Source: Hyaloraphidium curvatum (taxonomy: Eukaryota; Monoblepharomycota; Hyaloraphidiomycetes; Hyaloraphidiales; Hyaloraphidiaceae). Taken from it: a stretch of DNA of 64,000 nt. The notes below the pieces were generated by a model. The model was not told the DNA's origin. It saw only the letters and a list, made by a program, of their open reading frames with translations, and made no database searches. Both the position numbers and the translations under genes were made by a program. Where the stretch lies: positions 1-64,000 of the forward strand of contig JAIVFI010000026.1 in NCBI GenBank assembly GCA_025558095.1, given 5' to 3'. Shown here piece by piece: positions 39,573 to 50,844 of the stretch (the stretch's first letter is position 1; every line of letters begins with the position of its first letter).

Positions 39573-41727
39573 ATGGCCGCGCTTCCCGGACCTCCTGGAA
39601 ACCGCCCGCAGTCCACCGCCGCTGCCACCAGGCCGGCATGCGCCACCTGTGCGAATCGCAAAAAACGCTGCACTTGGATCTCGGACGACCCGGCCCACCC
39701 GTGCGACCGGTGCGCGCGGCTGGGGGCCAGCTGCGAGCGGCAGGACTTCTTCGTGAGGCGGATGAAGAAGAGCCCCCAGCTGCCGCAGCAAGTCCCTCGG
39801 GAAGCTTTGTTGGATCTGGCCCAGCCGGAGGGGAGGTCAAGGCAGCCCAGCGCAGCCGGCGGACAGGCGTTCAGGATCGTGTCGCTGGTCCCGGCGGATG
39901 CTTTCGACGGCCGCGTGGAATCCCCGGTTTCGAGGACGCTGACGCCTACCCTCGGCAAGATCGACTCCCCGCGGGCCGTTTCGTTTCCCGTCAGCACGAG
40001 GCTGCCGATCTCCGGCGGTCGAACCCCGCCGACGAACCTGGACAGGACCACGGGCGACTCCAACCTGGTCTACGCCTGCATTTCGGCATTCTGGAACTCG
40101 GTGCATCCCGTCATGGACTTTCTGCACCGGGACTCTGTCGAACGGGCCTTTCTGGACGGCCGGAGCCCGCTGTATGGGCCCCAAAAGCCCATCGCCCTCC
40201 TCTGCGCCATGGCGGCAAACGGATCGCCCTTCCTCGACGCACCGCACCTCTCTCCAAAGGATCGCGCGGGCATTGCCGCCTCGTACGCTGCGCAGGCCGA
40301 GGATCTGCTGGCCTCCCACCTCCGGGATCCCCTTCGGGACCCGATGACGGACATCGAGGCCGCCCAGGTGCTGCTGCTCCTGCAGCGCTTCCACCTGACA
40401 TCCGGTTCTTCACACGACGCCCTCCGGGGCCGCAGCATGCTTGCCGAGGTCGTCTCGCGCCTGCTGCCCCCCGAACGCGAGCTCTTCGGGATCGACCTCG
40501 TGCCCGCCGATCCCGCTGCTTGGGTTCGGTCCGAGTGCCTCGTCAGGCTGGCCATCCAGTGCAGCTCCTCCTGCTCCGACGCGAGGGGCACCCAGGAGGG
40601 GGCGCTGTTTGACTACTGCACGCGGGCGGTGGTCTTGCCCTGCCACGACATCTACTTCAACCTCCGCGCAGAGCACGCCTACGCGCTGCTGTTTGTCGCG
40701 CAGCCCGCCCAAGGCCGCATGGTCGTCGATGCCTCGCCGCTGCTGGCCGGCAACTGCGATCCCGAAGCGGCGATCTCCGCCGTCCAGGCCATTTTCTCGG
40801 GCATCTTCTCGCTGCGATGCAGTAGGCTCGCCAGCCTGTACGTCGCGGACATGATCACCCGCCTCCACGGCAACATCCTGGACCGCGCCTCGGATTCGGG
40901 CATCGACACGGTCCGCCTGGCCACGCAGGATCGCAACCGCGACAGCCCGCACGAGAGGCGGATCAGGGAGGCGAACGCGCTCCTTTCCCGCCTCGGGAGG
41001 GACATCTACGTCGCCCTACCCCCCGACATTGGCCCTGCGCTGGCATCCGGAGACAGCGAGCCTCTCTTTGCGCGCGCCACGGAGCTGCTCTGCGACGATC
41101 GCCACGCGCTCGCGCTCTGCTCGGTCCTGGTCAAGGTTCACTCGCTCATCATTTCGGCGTGGATGCAGGGCGGCACGGCGCCGACCTCGGCCTCTTTCTA
41201 CGCCTCCGAGCCGATGGGGGCCATCCTGGAGTCGGGGATCGTCGGGGCCCGGCTGCTGGAGGCGATGCTCGAGCGGGACCAGGACGTCACGCACTGCCAC
41301 CTCGTGACCTTTCCCGCAGCGCTCATCATCGGGGCCTTGGCCGCCTCGATCGCCGCGGCTTCCGGCGAAGGACAGCAGACGATACCTTCCGCGGTGCACG
41401 ACGCAAAGGTGGCGGAGGATTTCATGCGGGCGTTCGGGCGGCGCTTTCCGATCGCTGGTGATTTCCGTCGCAGCTTCTTCCGCCCTGTAGGATGGCTGAC
41501 CCCCGCGTCCCTGGGCAGGCGCCAAATTGGTTCCCGGGATGCTGCAGATCCTTTCTCACGACGGCGGGGAAGCCACCCCCGCCGCGCGCAGCCGGGCGGC
41601 CTCCGGCGGCTCCGAGGCGTTCGTGGCCCGGATCCAATCCGCAGACATCATGGCGAGCAATATCCTCGGGCTGCGCGGGTCGGAGCAACCCGCGGACGAT
41701 TGGGATTCGGGCAGCGGGACCGTTTGA
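39573..41727 (+). CDS. Zn2Cys6 (Gal4-type) transcription factor, second paralogue
   Basis: Two exons joined by a 61-bp phase-1 intron (41458-41518). Zinc cluster near residue 24: CATCANRKKRCTWISDD followed by CDRCARLGASC. A basic linker (FFVRRMKKSPQ) and the regulatory region follow: VYACISAFWNSVHPVMDFLH, RDSVERAFLDG, GPQKPIALLCAMAANGSPFL, MTDIEAAQVLLLLQRFHL, AVVLPCHDIYFNLRAEHAYA. Blocks align with the factor at 22189-24135 (HRDSxERAF, MTDxEAAQ, LPCHxxYF), so they are paralogues. The final exon (LVPGMLQILSHDGGEATPAA) matches the end of the other factor in position. Its stop is 1 bp from that of the convergent CotH gene, so the 3' ends must overlap. Confidence 0.92.
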
Positions 41728-41728
41728 T

Positions 41729-43226
41729 TCACAGGCCCACGGCCTCGGGCCCGACGAACCCCACGATCGCCTCTGCCCTCGCCTCGGCGAAGCCCACCAC
41801 CTCCTTGACCGCCGCCGCGAACTTCTCCGCGCCCATCTCCCGCGCTGCCGCCTCCCGCAGCACCCCCTCCCACCTCCGCGCCACCGCGATAACCTTCTCG
41901 GGGTTGGCCGGCCCCACGTAGCACTCGGCGAGGAGCTGCTTGTACCGTTGCAGGTACACCGGGTCGTCGGCGACGTACTTGACAAGCGGGGCCGCGGTTT
42001 CGCGCTTGTCCACGGGGAGGAGGGCGGCCGCCGCGGGCATGAAGGTGTTGTTGTGGTCCCAAGGGATCCACGAGAGGCGGTCGGTGCGGGGATCGTGGTA
42101 CAGGAAGAAGTTGTGGGACGCGGCCCCGTAAGTGTCCCCTGTATTGGATCGGTTAGCAACGTTGCTGCTGACTGCGGAGTCGACGAGGGAACTCACAATG
42201 GCCGATGATGGTCCCTACCGCCAGGCACTTTAGGAACTCGTCCACGTCAAACAGTTTCTCCAGTTTCGCCCGCCACTGCTCCGGCTGCTTCGTCCGCAGG
42301 GGATCGTGCAGCGCGGCATGGAGCGCCTTGATGTCCGACCAGTCCCGGGCCTTCTTGTTGTTCTTCTTCTGAAACGCGGCCTCGAGCCCCGCCGCCGTGG
42401 TCGAGGGAGACAGCATGGCACCGTCGCCGTCGCCCTCGTAGATGTTGCCCGCCTCCGAGCCGTAGAATCCCTGGATGCCCGTGTCGTCGACCATTTCCAC
42501 CAAGGTATAGAGGCCCAGCCGCTCGGGCCCGGAGCCCCGGTCAAAGAACACTTCGTACGGAGCAGCATGAAGGTATGGCAACTTGGCATCGCGGAGGACT
42601 CCGTATGAGAGAAGGTCCCGCATGCAGCTCGAGTCCATGAAGTTGTTCGCCAGGGACAGCTCCGAGAACCCAAAGAAGCTCGCCGCCTCCGCCGCGGCAC
42701 CCTCCGCTGCGTGCCTTGCGAAATCGATCTTGAACGGCAGCTTCAACGATCCTTCCTTCCACGGCCCCTCGAGCGACGACGCGCCCTTGAACCGCACCCC
42801 GACCCGGTCCCACTTCCTTCCCCCCGCCTCTACGCTCCCCTCAACCCACGACGGCACCTTACCGTCCGCCGACCCCGGTTTCCCGCCCCCCTGTGTCCCG
42901 GGCTCGCCGAACAGCGACGCCATGTCCGCCCTCATCGCCGCCCAGGAGGCGGGAGACACGGCTATGACGATGCGGCCGACGGCGTCGGCGGGGAACGCCG
43001 CGGCGAAATCGGGCCCGGGGGCGACCGGGGCCGTTGTGGGCGTCCCCGCAGGGGCGGCGGAGGCCATCATCGTGGCGCGAATGGAATGCGGGGGGTTGCG
43101 GTGGGGAGCGGCACGCGGGTCCAGCGCCGCGCCGCGCGCGGACCCTGGAAACGGGCCAAGGCCGCGGCTTCGGATGGGACCAAGGAGGACGCCGCCGCGA
43201 CTGCCAGCTTGCGATGCATTAGTCAA
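41729..43226 (-). CDS. CotH kinase-like protein
   Basis: Two exons with a short intron near 42137-42195. After an N-terminal region that may contain the true start at MMASAAPAG (about 43070), it shows GRIVIAVSPASWAAMRADMA, WDRVGVRFKGASSLEGPW, KLPFKIDFARHA, ELSLANNFMDSSCMRDLLSY, GLYTLVEMVDDTGIQGFYG, and after the intron SHNFFLYHDPRTDRLSWIPW then DHNNTF. This is the CotH order (RFKG..S, Lys in the KxPxKIDF strand, S.MRD.LSY, GLY..VE, and the PWDxxxxF metal site, here PWDHNNTF). CotH proteins are secreted or surface atypical kinases; in Mucorales CotH members act as surface proteins binding host cells. That role should not be carried over here. No clear signal peptide. Confidence 0.85.
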
Positions 43227-43266
43227 CCCCGTTGCGAGCTCTTCTACAATAATCCAAACTCTAGTT

Positions 43267-44734
43267 CTAGTTCTGCCGGAAGCCGTCGATCCACCACTGA
43301 GTCTTGTAAGAGTTGGCCGGCGCCGACGCGTTCTGCCACTGTACCAACCCCCTGGACCACTTGTCCATGATGCTCTCGAACGGATCCGACGAAAGATTGT
43401 ATCGGAGCTGGGTGTAGTAGTTGAACGCGGCCCAACCCCCCACGGAGACGCCCTTGTAGGTCCAGATACACCAATGCCAATTCTGGGCGTTCATGGTGTC
43501 GGCCATCCAGCGCGCGCCGGGGGCGGTGTCGTTGCCGGCCTTCATCTCGCCGAGGAAGAGGGGGACGCGGTTGGGACCGGCGTCGATGGAGGCTTTGTAG
43601 CCCTGGAAGCTGGCTTCGTCGTCGAAGGAGTCTGGGCGGCGCGAAAAGAGGCATGCAAATGTCGAGGGGAGCAGGATCGATTGAGTAAATCCGAAGAGGA
43701 AAGCACGTTAGATTCGGGGACGCGGCGACGGAGCGACTCAACCCACAGTGGTCCGAGTACATCGAGTTGTTGCCAAACTCGGCCAGCGTGTTGTTGTACC
43801 CGCTCCACTCGACGATGATCAGCCTATCGGGGTCCTGGGCCTTGATGGCATCCTCGAACGCGTTGTGTGGCGCGTTCCACGGCGAACCCTCAGGCTCGTT
43901 GATCACGTCGAAGCCCGCGACGCGCGGGTCGCCGCGGAAGTGCTTCGCAATTTCGGTCCAGATGGCGGCCATCTGCTGGCGGACGATGCCGCCGTCGGTG
44001 GTCCAGCGGGAGGGGAGGCCGTAGTTGTTGGGCTCGGCCTGCCGCGGCCAGTAGTGGAAGTCCAGGATGACGTAGATGCCCCTGTTGCCGGCCTCAGTCA
44101 CCACCCAGTCGAAGCGAGAAAAGTCGATGTTGCCCGACGGGTCCAAAATCCAGTTGCCCGCGGCGTCCTGCAGGTTCCTCCAGCTGAAGGGCACGCGGAT
44201 GCAGTTGAACCCCCAGCTCTTGATCAGATCCAGGTCCGCGGCGGTGAACCAGCTGTCCTGCCACGCCTTCATAAGCTGCGCCGCCGGCCCCGTCCCGAAC
44301 CGGGCCTCGAGCTGCTCCAGCGCCGCGCGGCCGTTGAGGTACGAGTCCACCTGTCCGTTCATCCACGCTTCGGTGACGAGCCAACCCCCGATGTTGACGC
44401 CGCGGAGAAGGACAGACTGGCCGAGTCGGTTGACGAGGAGAGAGCCGTTGGCCTTGAGGAAATCGGAGGGGCCGAGTGCGCCGGGAGGCGAGGGCGGAAG
44501 CGGGGCGGTGGCGGTCGGCGTGGGCGGCGCGGTGGTCAGCGTCGCGGTGGTCGTCGGCGTGGCTGTCGGTGTCGGTGTGCGCGTCGTCGTGGTGGCGCTC
44601 GTTGACGTGCGGCGGCGGGTCGTCGAGGGGCGGACCTTGGCGCGCTCCTGCAGGCGCGCGGGGAGCGCTTCCGCGGCCGCGGCGAGCAGTGCGAGCACGA
44701 GCGCCCCTGCGAGGAGGGCGAGGCGGGCGCGCAT
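43267..44734 (-). CDS. Secreted GH5 family glucanase (exo-beta-1,3-glucanase-like)
   Basis: Starts at 44734 with a signal peptide (MRARLALLAGALVLALLAAA), then a Thr/Pro/Arg linker of about 65 residues (TTTTRTPTPTATPTTTAT) and the catalytic barrel: LLRGVNIGGWLVTEAW, FNCIRVPFSWRNLQ, GIYVILDFHYWPRQ, VAGFDVINEPEGSPWNAPHN (acid/base Glu in NEP). An intron with donor GTGGGTTGAG joins SDHY to SFDDEASFQGY; then PLFLGEMKAGND has the nucleophile Glu, and WHWCIWTYKGV and the end WWIDGFRQN follow. This is close to fungal exo-1,3-glucanase and related GH5 enzymes acting on cell-wall beta-glucan. The N-terminal position of the stalk suggests the catalytic domain projects from the wall or an anchored complex. 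Substrate inferred from family. Confidence 0.93.
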
Positions 44735-44962
44735 GGTTCTTTCGGGTGGTTCGGTGGGAATGCGTCGATTGGCGGCGAGGCGGACTCAACACCGCCTTGG
44801 GATAGGATGACACAGCCCTATCCTCAAAAACCGAGATGCCGCAGTCGGTGGTCTGACGTAGCCGACCCCTCTCGTTTCTTTGCGACGAAGTTCTAATCAT
44901 TGACAGCAGTACAATCATTTTGCTCGCGGCATCTGCAACCGTGCCCAGCTCACATCCACCAA

Positions 44963-47705
44963 CTAGACCCCCCAAGCAGGCATCTTGCTGCTCCCCAGCA
45001 TCTCATCCTTCAGAGGACCATACCCGTCCTTTCCCGCCCTCTGACCGGCATCACGCTCCCTCCGCCGGAAAGTCAGCAGTGCGGCCCCCATAGCGCAGCA
45101 GCTCGCGACCATCGCCGCCGCGCAGACGGCGACGGCCAGCACGGCGAGCACGTCGGTGCTGCCCCCGGCGGTGGCGGTGGCTGCGGGTGCAGATGCCGGA
45201 TTCTGCGTCGGTCCAGCGACCGACGGGTCGGGAGGCACCACCATCCCCGCCCTCGCATCGGCATCCGCGGACGTCGTCTGCCTGACCCCCTTTGAAGGGA
45301 AGCTGGCGTCGCGGGTGTACAGTCTCCGCCTGCGCCCGCCGTTGGCGGTGACGACGTCGAAGTAGATACGGAAAGTGGCGTAGAAGGTGTAGTCGGTGAC
45401 CGAGTCGAAGTCGTCGGTGGTGAGGAACGAGAGGCTGGCGTAGTCCTTGCCCGGATCATCGCGGGGGAGCATGTTGGGCGTGATGTGCATGACCACCTCG
45501 TCTGCACCGGGGGTGTAGCTGAAGTTGGTGTTGACGGCCAGCTGCGACAGAGCACCGGGTGCGCCGGGCCCGGCAGGCGAGTCAACGAGATCGGTCTTGA
45601 TGAACCGCTTGAGGAAGCCCGGGGCCGATGCCTGGGCGGGGCTGCGCAGGACAACGTTGCGGCCGACGGAGAGCTTGATGAGGCGGGACTCGAAGATGGG
45701 AAGGTCCGGTGAGACGAAGGTCGCGGTGAGCTTGACGGTGTCGCCGAAGAAGTAGCCGCCCGCGGCTTGGCGGGCGCGGAGGCGGCGCGGGGCCGTCGAC
45801 ACGCGTGCCGTCTGCGGGCCATGGGCGTTAGCTTCACCGCCGCGGGCACATGCATGCCGCAGGTCGACCCACCAGTGAGGTGCACAGGTATTGCCCGTAG
45901 GCAGCAATTCCGCCTGCCCCCTCGAAGGTCGCGATGGTCGCCGCATCCGACATCGAATCCGCCGAGAACACGCCGGCGGGGGCGTTCGCGTACCTCGCCC
46001 CAGTCTGGTACGCCCGTGCGACACCCCCCACGACCTCGACGTTCAGGGACACCATCTTGACCAAAGGCAGGTCGAAACGCGCGAGGACGTACGCGGCGGC
46101 GCCGGCATTCGAGCCCGCGGGCCAGCGGACGACCTTGGCCGGCCCCGAGTTGAGCAGCCACGACCCCCCGATGGTGGCCGCCAGGACCTCGACCGAGTCG
46201 AGGCCGAACGCGGGGCCGAGGTCCGTCCCGGGCGCACCGCCGGCGACGTTGCCCACCGTCGTGTCCTTGGTCGTGTACGGCGACCCCGCGGCGTCCTGGA
46301 CGTCGGCCTCTATCCAGCACTGCTTGTCGTAGCCGTACGCCGGGTCGTTGGCCCCGAGCGCCAAGCCGTCCTGGGAGCAGACCGCGGAGCCGGTGCGGGT
46401 GAGGTAGAGGTAGGCGCCGATGACTGAGTTGCCGTAGCGCACGCGGCGGGTGCCGGGAAACGTGCACGTCGCGCCGTAAGTGGCGCATTGGACCCTGGGT
46501 GATGCATGGCCGGGTAAACTCGACCTCGCCCAACGCATGGCGCTGCGCTCACCAAGGATCGACCGGCGTGCCTGGCTTGTCCGAGACCATCTGCGCCGTC
46601 ACCGATGCGGCGGTGTGGAACAGCGAGTTACACAGGTTGAGCACCAGCGTCTGGTCGTCGGCCGGGTCGCCGACGAGGGCGTTGGCCGAGAGCACCTTGC
46701 CCTTGCAGTCCTGCGTGTCGGCGGCGCCGGGGAAGCAGTCCGTGTCGAAGTTGAACTTGTACTTGCCGCCAACCTGGCAGACGTCGCCGATGAAGATGCG
46801 GACCTGACCGTATTGCCTGAATGGTCAGGGGCAATTTGGATTAGCCGTCTGCAGGTGCGTGGCGGACTTGCGATACGAACCAGCAAAAGTCGTCCGTGGT
46901 GAAGGCACCCGAACTACCGTCCGTCTTGACGCACGTAGGTTTCTGATAGCTCGCCAGTGTGGCCTGCCCAGGGTAGCCCGGCACGTCCACGAGGTTGTTC
47001 GTGTTCAAGGTGAGGTTGTTTGGCCATCTTGAGTACATCTGGAAGTCGAGCACCAGGAACCGCTGCAAGCCGTCCTGATCGAAGCTGACCCCCGTGAGGT
47101 TGAAGTTCTTGATGCCCGATTCCTCGAGGAGCTTGGTGCTGGCCTGCAGCTGAACGGCCAGGGGCAGCTGGATGGACACGGGGTAGGCGAGGCGCGAGGA
47201 GCGCTTGCCCGTGGGGAACTGGTCCTCCCACTCGAGGTCTGCCAACAGTTGAGCCCCACGGGAAGCGAATATGGACGACGGCCGGCAACCCACAGATGGT
47301 GTTGTTCCTGACCTCGAATCCCGGCTTGCTTGCCGTGTCGGGCCCCGTCCACCCGCAGGCTCGAAGCGAGCGCCACGTGCCCGCCAGCGCGAGCTCGTGG
47401 CGGCACGATGCTTCGTTTCCCGCGGCCGCCGCCACGCACTCCGCCCTCCCCGAGGTCTCCTTTCCCAGCCGCAGCTCGATCTTGCGGCCGTCAACGGGGA
47501 GCGACCACGCGGCCACGGCCACGGCGTCCCGGGTCATGTTCGTGCGCGCGGCATCGAGCGCCGGCGGCGCGGTGCCCGCGGCCGAGGGCGTGCAGCCCGA
47601 GAGGGCGGGCAGCGGGTCGAGCTGCGTGAAGTTGGTCGCGGCTGCCGCGTTCCCGGCGAGGGCGGCGAGCGCCAGCGAGGCCAGGGCAAGCCGCGCGAGG
47701 GCCAT
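44963..47705 (-). CDS. Large type I membrane protein with Cys-rich ectodomain, unknown
   Basis: Starts at 47705 with a signal peptide (MALARLALASLALAALAGNA) and reads through at least four introns to 44963. Ectodomain pieces in order: RNNTICGLPAVVHIRF, DLEWEDQFPTGKRSSRLAYP, CVKTDGSSGAFTTDDFCWFV, IFIGDVCQVGGKYKFNFDTD with CFPGAADTQDCKGKVLSANA, YGNSVIGAYLYLTRTGSAVC, VGGVARAYQTGARYANAPAG, GDTVKLTATFVSPDLPIFES and SVTDYTFYATFRIYFDVV. A transmembrane helix (DVLAVLAVAVCAAAMVASCC) and a basic cytoplasmic tail of about 40 residues ending SSKMPAWGV close the protein. Paired Cys and strand-rich segments suggest beta-sandwich modules. I do not recognise the family; exon borders are approximate. Confidence 0.6.
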
Positions 47706-48538
47706 CTCCGCACGATCCCCCCGTGGCGTGCGCGGGGAAAGCTTTGATAGGGACTTCTGTTTCGGGAGAGAGAATGTCCCCAACCCGGCGAGTGTCCCTG
47801 GCCTGGGCCCCGCCGCCCCGCCTTGCCGCCGCCCCCCAAAATTGGCGCACCCCGTGCCCAGATGCGCGATGCATCCGAGCTGTCCGGCGGACTTCTGGGC
47901 AAAATACAGATACTTCCCTGGTGCCTCGCGCATCCCGTAGCCTTGTAAGCAGGGAAGCGGAGATGCGGGCGGGGCCCAGAGTCCTCATGACTCAATTCCA
48001 TCCCAACCGAATCGGGGATCCGGGACGCTCCGTAGTTAGCCCAAACGACACGTCCTGGCCGCCCAGCTTACCGCACAAAGGCCTGCATGTGACCGCGGCC
48101 GCGTTTCCTCCCCGGAGGAGGTTCGCCGCGGAAACCCCCTGTATCCTTCAGCGAGGGCGCGCCGGCGCGGCCGACGGGCCCGTACGCCTTTTGTCCCGGC
48201 TCTCACGGTTTTCGATGCGCTTTGCTCACGGTCCCTGCGTACCCGGTCCCTGGACGTCCGCTCTCTCGCGTCCGGGCTCACGGCCCCAGCCGTACCCGCC
48301 GCCTTGGAACGGAGTCAGGGGCGCCAGGCGGGCCGCCGTTCCGGCAGACACGATGAAGTTTGATTTCACAGTAGAGATCGTCAAGAATCTCCATGGACGT
48401 GCGATGCCTGGGGAACGGCCGGTCTCCTGGACCGCGTCGCGGCAACACGATCGCGACGTCGCGTTGTGGCCTCCTGGTCCGCAACGCGTTCGCTCCAGTC
48501 TTCTTCGGCTTCCCGCGCCTCCGCCCCTTTCCGGCACC
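47706..48538. other. Divergent intergenic region
   Basis: Upstream of the type I membrane protein (minus) and the DsbA-like gene (plus). No gene, RNA or repeat supported in about 830 bp. Confidence 0.4.
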
Positions 48539-49427
48539 ATGGCACTCGCGCCCTACTTCGCCGGTACTCCACCCCCACCCCTCCCCGCCGCACGCGCTCA
48601 CACCTCCATCCCAGGCCGCACCATCGGCCCCCCCACCGCGCCCAACGTCGTCGAAGGTCCTCCGCTCCCGTTCTCCCTTTACGCGTCCTGACGTGTCCCT
48701 TTCCGCGATGCAGCGTACCTCGACTACGTCTGCCCCTTCTCCAAGCGCCTCTTCGAGCGCATCGTCGCGGACGTCGCGCCCGGCGCGGAGAAGGAGCACG
48801 GGGGCAAGGTGCGGTTCGTGTTCCGGCACCAGGTGCAGCCGTGGCATCCCCAGGTGGGCCGCTCCGCTCCGAAACGGGGTCGTAGGAAGGGTGCTGACGG
48901 GCGGGGTGGGGACGACAAGTCGACGCTCGTGCACGAGGCCGCGATCGCGGTGGGCAGGCTGCACCCGGACGGGTTCGTGGCGTTTTCGAAGCTGCTCTTC
49001 GAGCGCCAGACCGAGTGGGTCTCCCGCTACTTCCCTCTCCCGAGCGCGCGGCTGACGGCGACGGGGAAGCTTTTTCGACCTGAACGTATTCGACAAGAGC
49101 CGGCAGCAGGTCTACACCGACCTTGCGGCTCTGGCGGGCCAAATCGGCGCCGACCCCGCGGCGGTGCTCAAGCTGCTGGATCGAAAGCCGAGCGAGGAGT
49201 TCCTGAACACCGGAAACGCGGTCACGGACGAGCTGAAGGTGGGGCGCCGCCGGCCAGGGTCAGTGCAGTCTGTGCTGATTGCCGCCCGCAAGATCCACAT
49301 CCGCATCGCGCGGCAGAACGGGATCCACGTCTCCCCGACGGTGCTCTTCAACGGGCTGGTGGACAACGCGGTGTCGTCGGGGTGGACGCCGGACCAGTGG
49401 CGCGAGTACCTCGCCGCCAAGCTCTGA
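48539..49427 (+). CDS. DsbA-like thioredoxin-fold protein
   Basis: Four or five short exons from the ATG at 48539 (MALAPYFAGTPPPPLPAARA). After an intron the redox strand AYLDYVCPFSKRLFERIVAD appears; the CPFS position corresponds to the CPxC/CxxS site of DsbA-like proteins. Then VRFVFRHQVQPWHPQ, STLVHEAAIAVGRLHPDGFV, AFSKLLFERQTEW, NVFDKSRQQVYTDLAALAGQ, LLDRKPSEEFLNTGNAVTDE and ARQNGIHVSPTVLFNGLVDN (cis-Pro loop VSPT) lead to a stop at 49427. Such fungal proteins are cytosolic thioredoxin-like or 2-hydroxychromene isomerase-like. With only one Cys at the site, thiol oxidase activity is doubtful and a binding or glutathione-linked role is possible. Confidence 0.8.
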
Positions 49428-49497
49428 ACCAACGCCACGAAGCGGTTCCCCCTTTTCTTGGGGCGCGATGCCGTCCATCGTCCCGTGTCCCGTGCAG

Positions 49498-50634
49498 TCA
49501 ACACGGGGGTAGCACCCCCGCCGCCAGCGGCCACAGCTCCATCGCCTCCCCCTCGCCCGCAGCCCCCACCACGATCCCCGTGTCCGCCAAGACGAGGAAC
49601 TCGGCGTTGCCGTGCGCCTCCCCCCGCGTCCGCACCGTCGCCAGCTCCCCGCCGGGCTCGATCCGCACGCTTTCCACTGCAACGTGGAACTTCTGCCGGA
49701 TCTCGAGGCCTGTGGGGGGGTTGTGGGGAAGGTGGTGGGCGAGGATGAAGCGTGCGGCGACGGATGATTCGGGGGTGCGGGAGGAGAGGAGGGCGGGGTG
49801 GATCTGGTAGGGGTAGATGAAGGGGTGGTCGGTGGGGTGGAGGAGGTGCAGGAGGGCGCCGTGCGGGGTTGGGTCGGGGTCGAGGAGGGCGGTGAGGTCC
49901 GGTGCCTCGGGCGGTTTGGCGGGCTGGGCGCCGGCTGCGAGGGCAAGAAACGCCGACAATGATGGTGCAGCCGGCTTGGGCTCATAGCCGGGCAGCTCGG
50001 CGACGACGGCCTGCCCGGTCTGCCACAGGAATAGCCTGTCCCCGAGCGTGGTTTTCGCCACAGCGAGCGGCGAGTGCGGGCCGGGCACGTAGCGGCGCCC
50101 GTTGAGCGCCTCGAGTTCGAACGGGGCGGCAAAAGGGGCGCGGATCTCCAGCACCATGGGAAGCTCCTCGGCGGGTGGTTGGGAAGGGTCGCCGCCTTCC
50201 AGGCCCGCCAACGTCGAGGCACGCAGGGCCACCTGCCACACCACGAACCGCATCGCGATCCGCCCGTCCAGCTCCGAGTGCCGGCATCTGAACACGTCGC
50301 GGGAGACGCCCGCCGCGAACCCAGCCCGCCCCGCCGCCTCGGGCGCGTAGGCATCGAGCAGCCGCGCGCACACCGAGCTCCACGCGGCCTCCAGCTGGGC
50401 TGCGAACTCCGCGCGGCGTTGCCGCAGATAGGATTTCCACCCTTCCGGCGGGCTTCCGCCCGCGAACGCGTCGGTGCGCGCGCCGCCGAACTCGGCGATG
50501 CAGCGGTCCTTCCACGACCCGCGCGCCGCCGCCGAGAGCTGCCGGCACGCCGCCGCGGCGCGCGACACGTCAGCCGCGTCCAGCCGGAGCAGGAGCAGCA
50601 GGAGCAGCTCAGAGGGCAGGTCGAGGAGGTGCAT
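49498..50634 (-). CDS. F-box protein
   Basis: Intronless. Starts at 50634 with MHLLDLPSELLLLLLLRLDA, a canonical F-box opening (LPSELLxxIl), then ADVSRAAAACRQLSAAARGS and WKDRCIAEFGG, completing about 45 residues that should bind Skp1. The rest (about 330 residues) contains LEIRAPFAAPFELEALNGRR, TTLGDRLFLWQTGQAVVAEL, HLLHPTDHPFIYPYQIHPAL and VRTRGEAHGNAEFLVLADTG and ends GVLPPC. It lacks LRR, WD40 or Kelch signatures, so the substrate-binding part is of unknown type. A longer in-frame start at 50757 exists but would place 40 unrelated residues before the F-box. Role: SCF-type ubiquitin ligase adaptor, from family knowledge. Confidence 0.8.
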   Translation of the reverse strand: MHLLDLPSELLLLLLLRLDAADVSRAAAACRQLSAAARGSWKDRCIAEFGGARTDAFAGGSPPEGWKSYLRQRRAEFAAQLEAAWSSVCARLLDAYAPEAAGRAGFAAGVSRDVFRCRHSELDGRIAMRFVVWQVALRASTLAGLEGGDPSQPPAEELPMVLEIRAPFAAPFELEALNGRRYVPGPHSPLAVAKTTLGDRLFLWQTGQAVVAELPGYEPKPAAPSLSAFLALAAGAQPAKPPEAPDLTALLDPDPTPHGALLHLLHPTDHPFIYPYQIHPALLSSRTPESSVAARFILAHHLPHNPPTGLEIRQKFHVAVESVRIEPGGELATVRTRGEAHGNAEFLVLADTGIVVGAAGEGEAMELWPLAAGVLPPC

Positions 50635-50844
50635 CGCGAATGCGGGCTGACGACCCTGGGCAGCCCGCGTCGGCTCCGATATCCCCGACACATCACCGTT
50701 TCCGGGCGTTGGCATTCGGCGAAGGACGGCACCTATGCTACGGATTGAAATGTGCATTTCATCCCGGTTCCCACGCGGGGAGGAACCTGATCGACGGCCG
50801 CAGCGGCCTCGCTGAATCGGACAGCACGGGCATCACCCCCCTGA

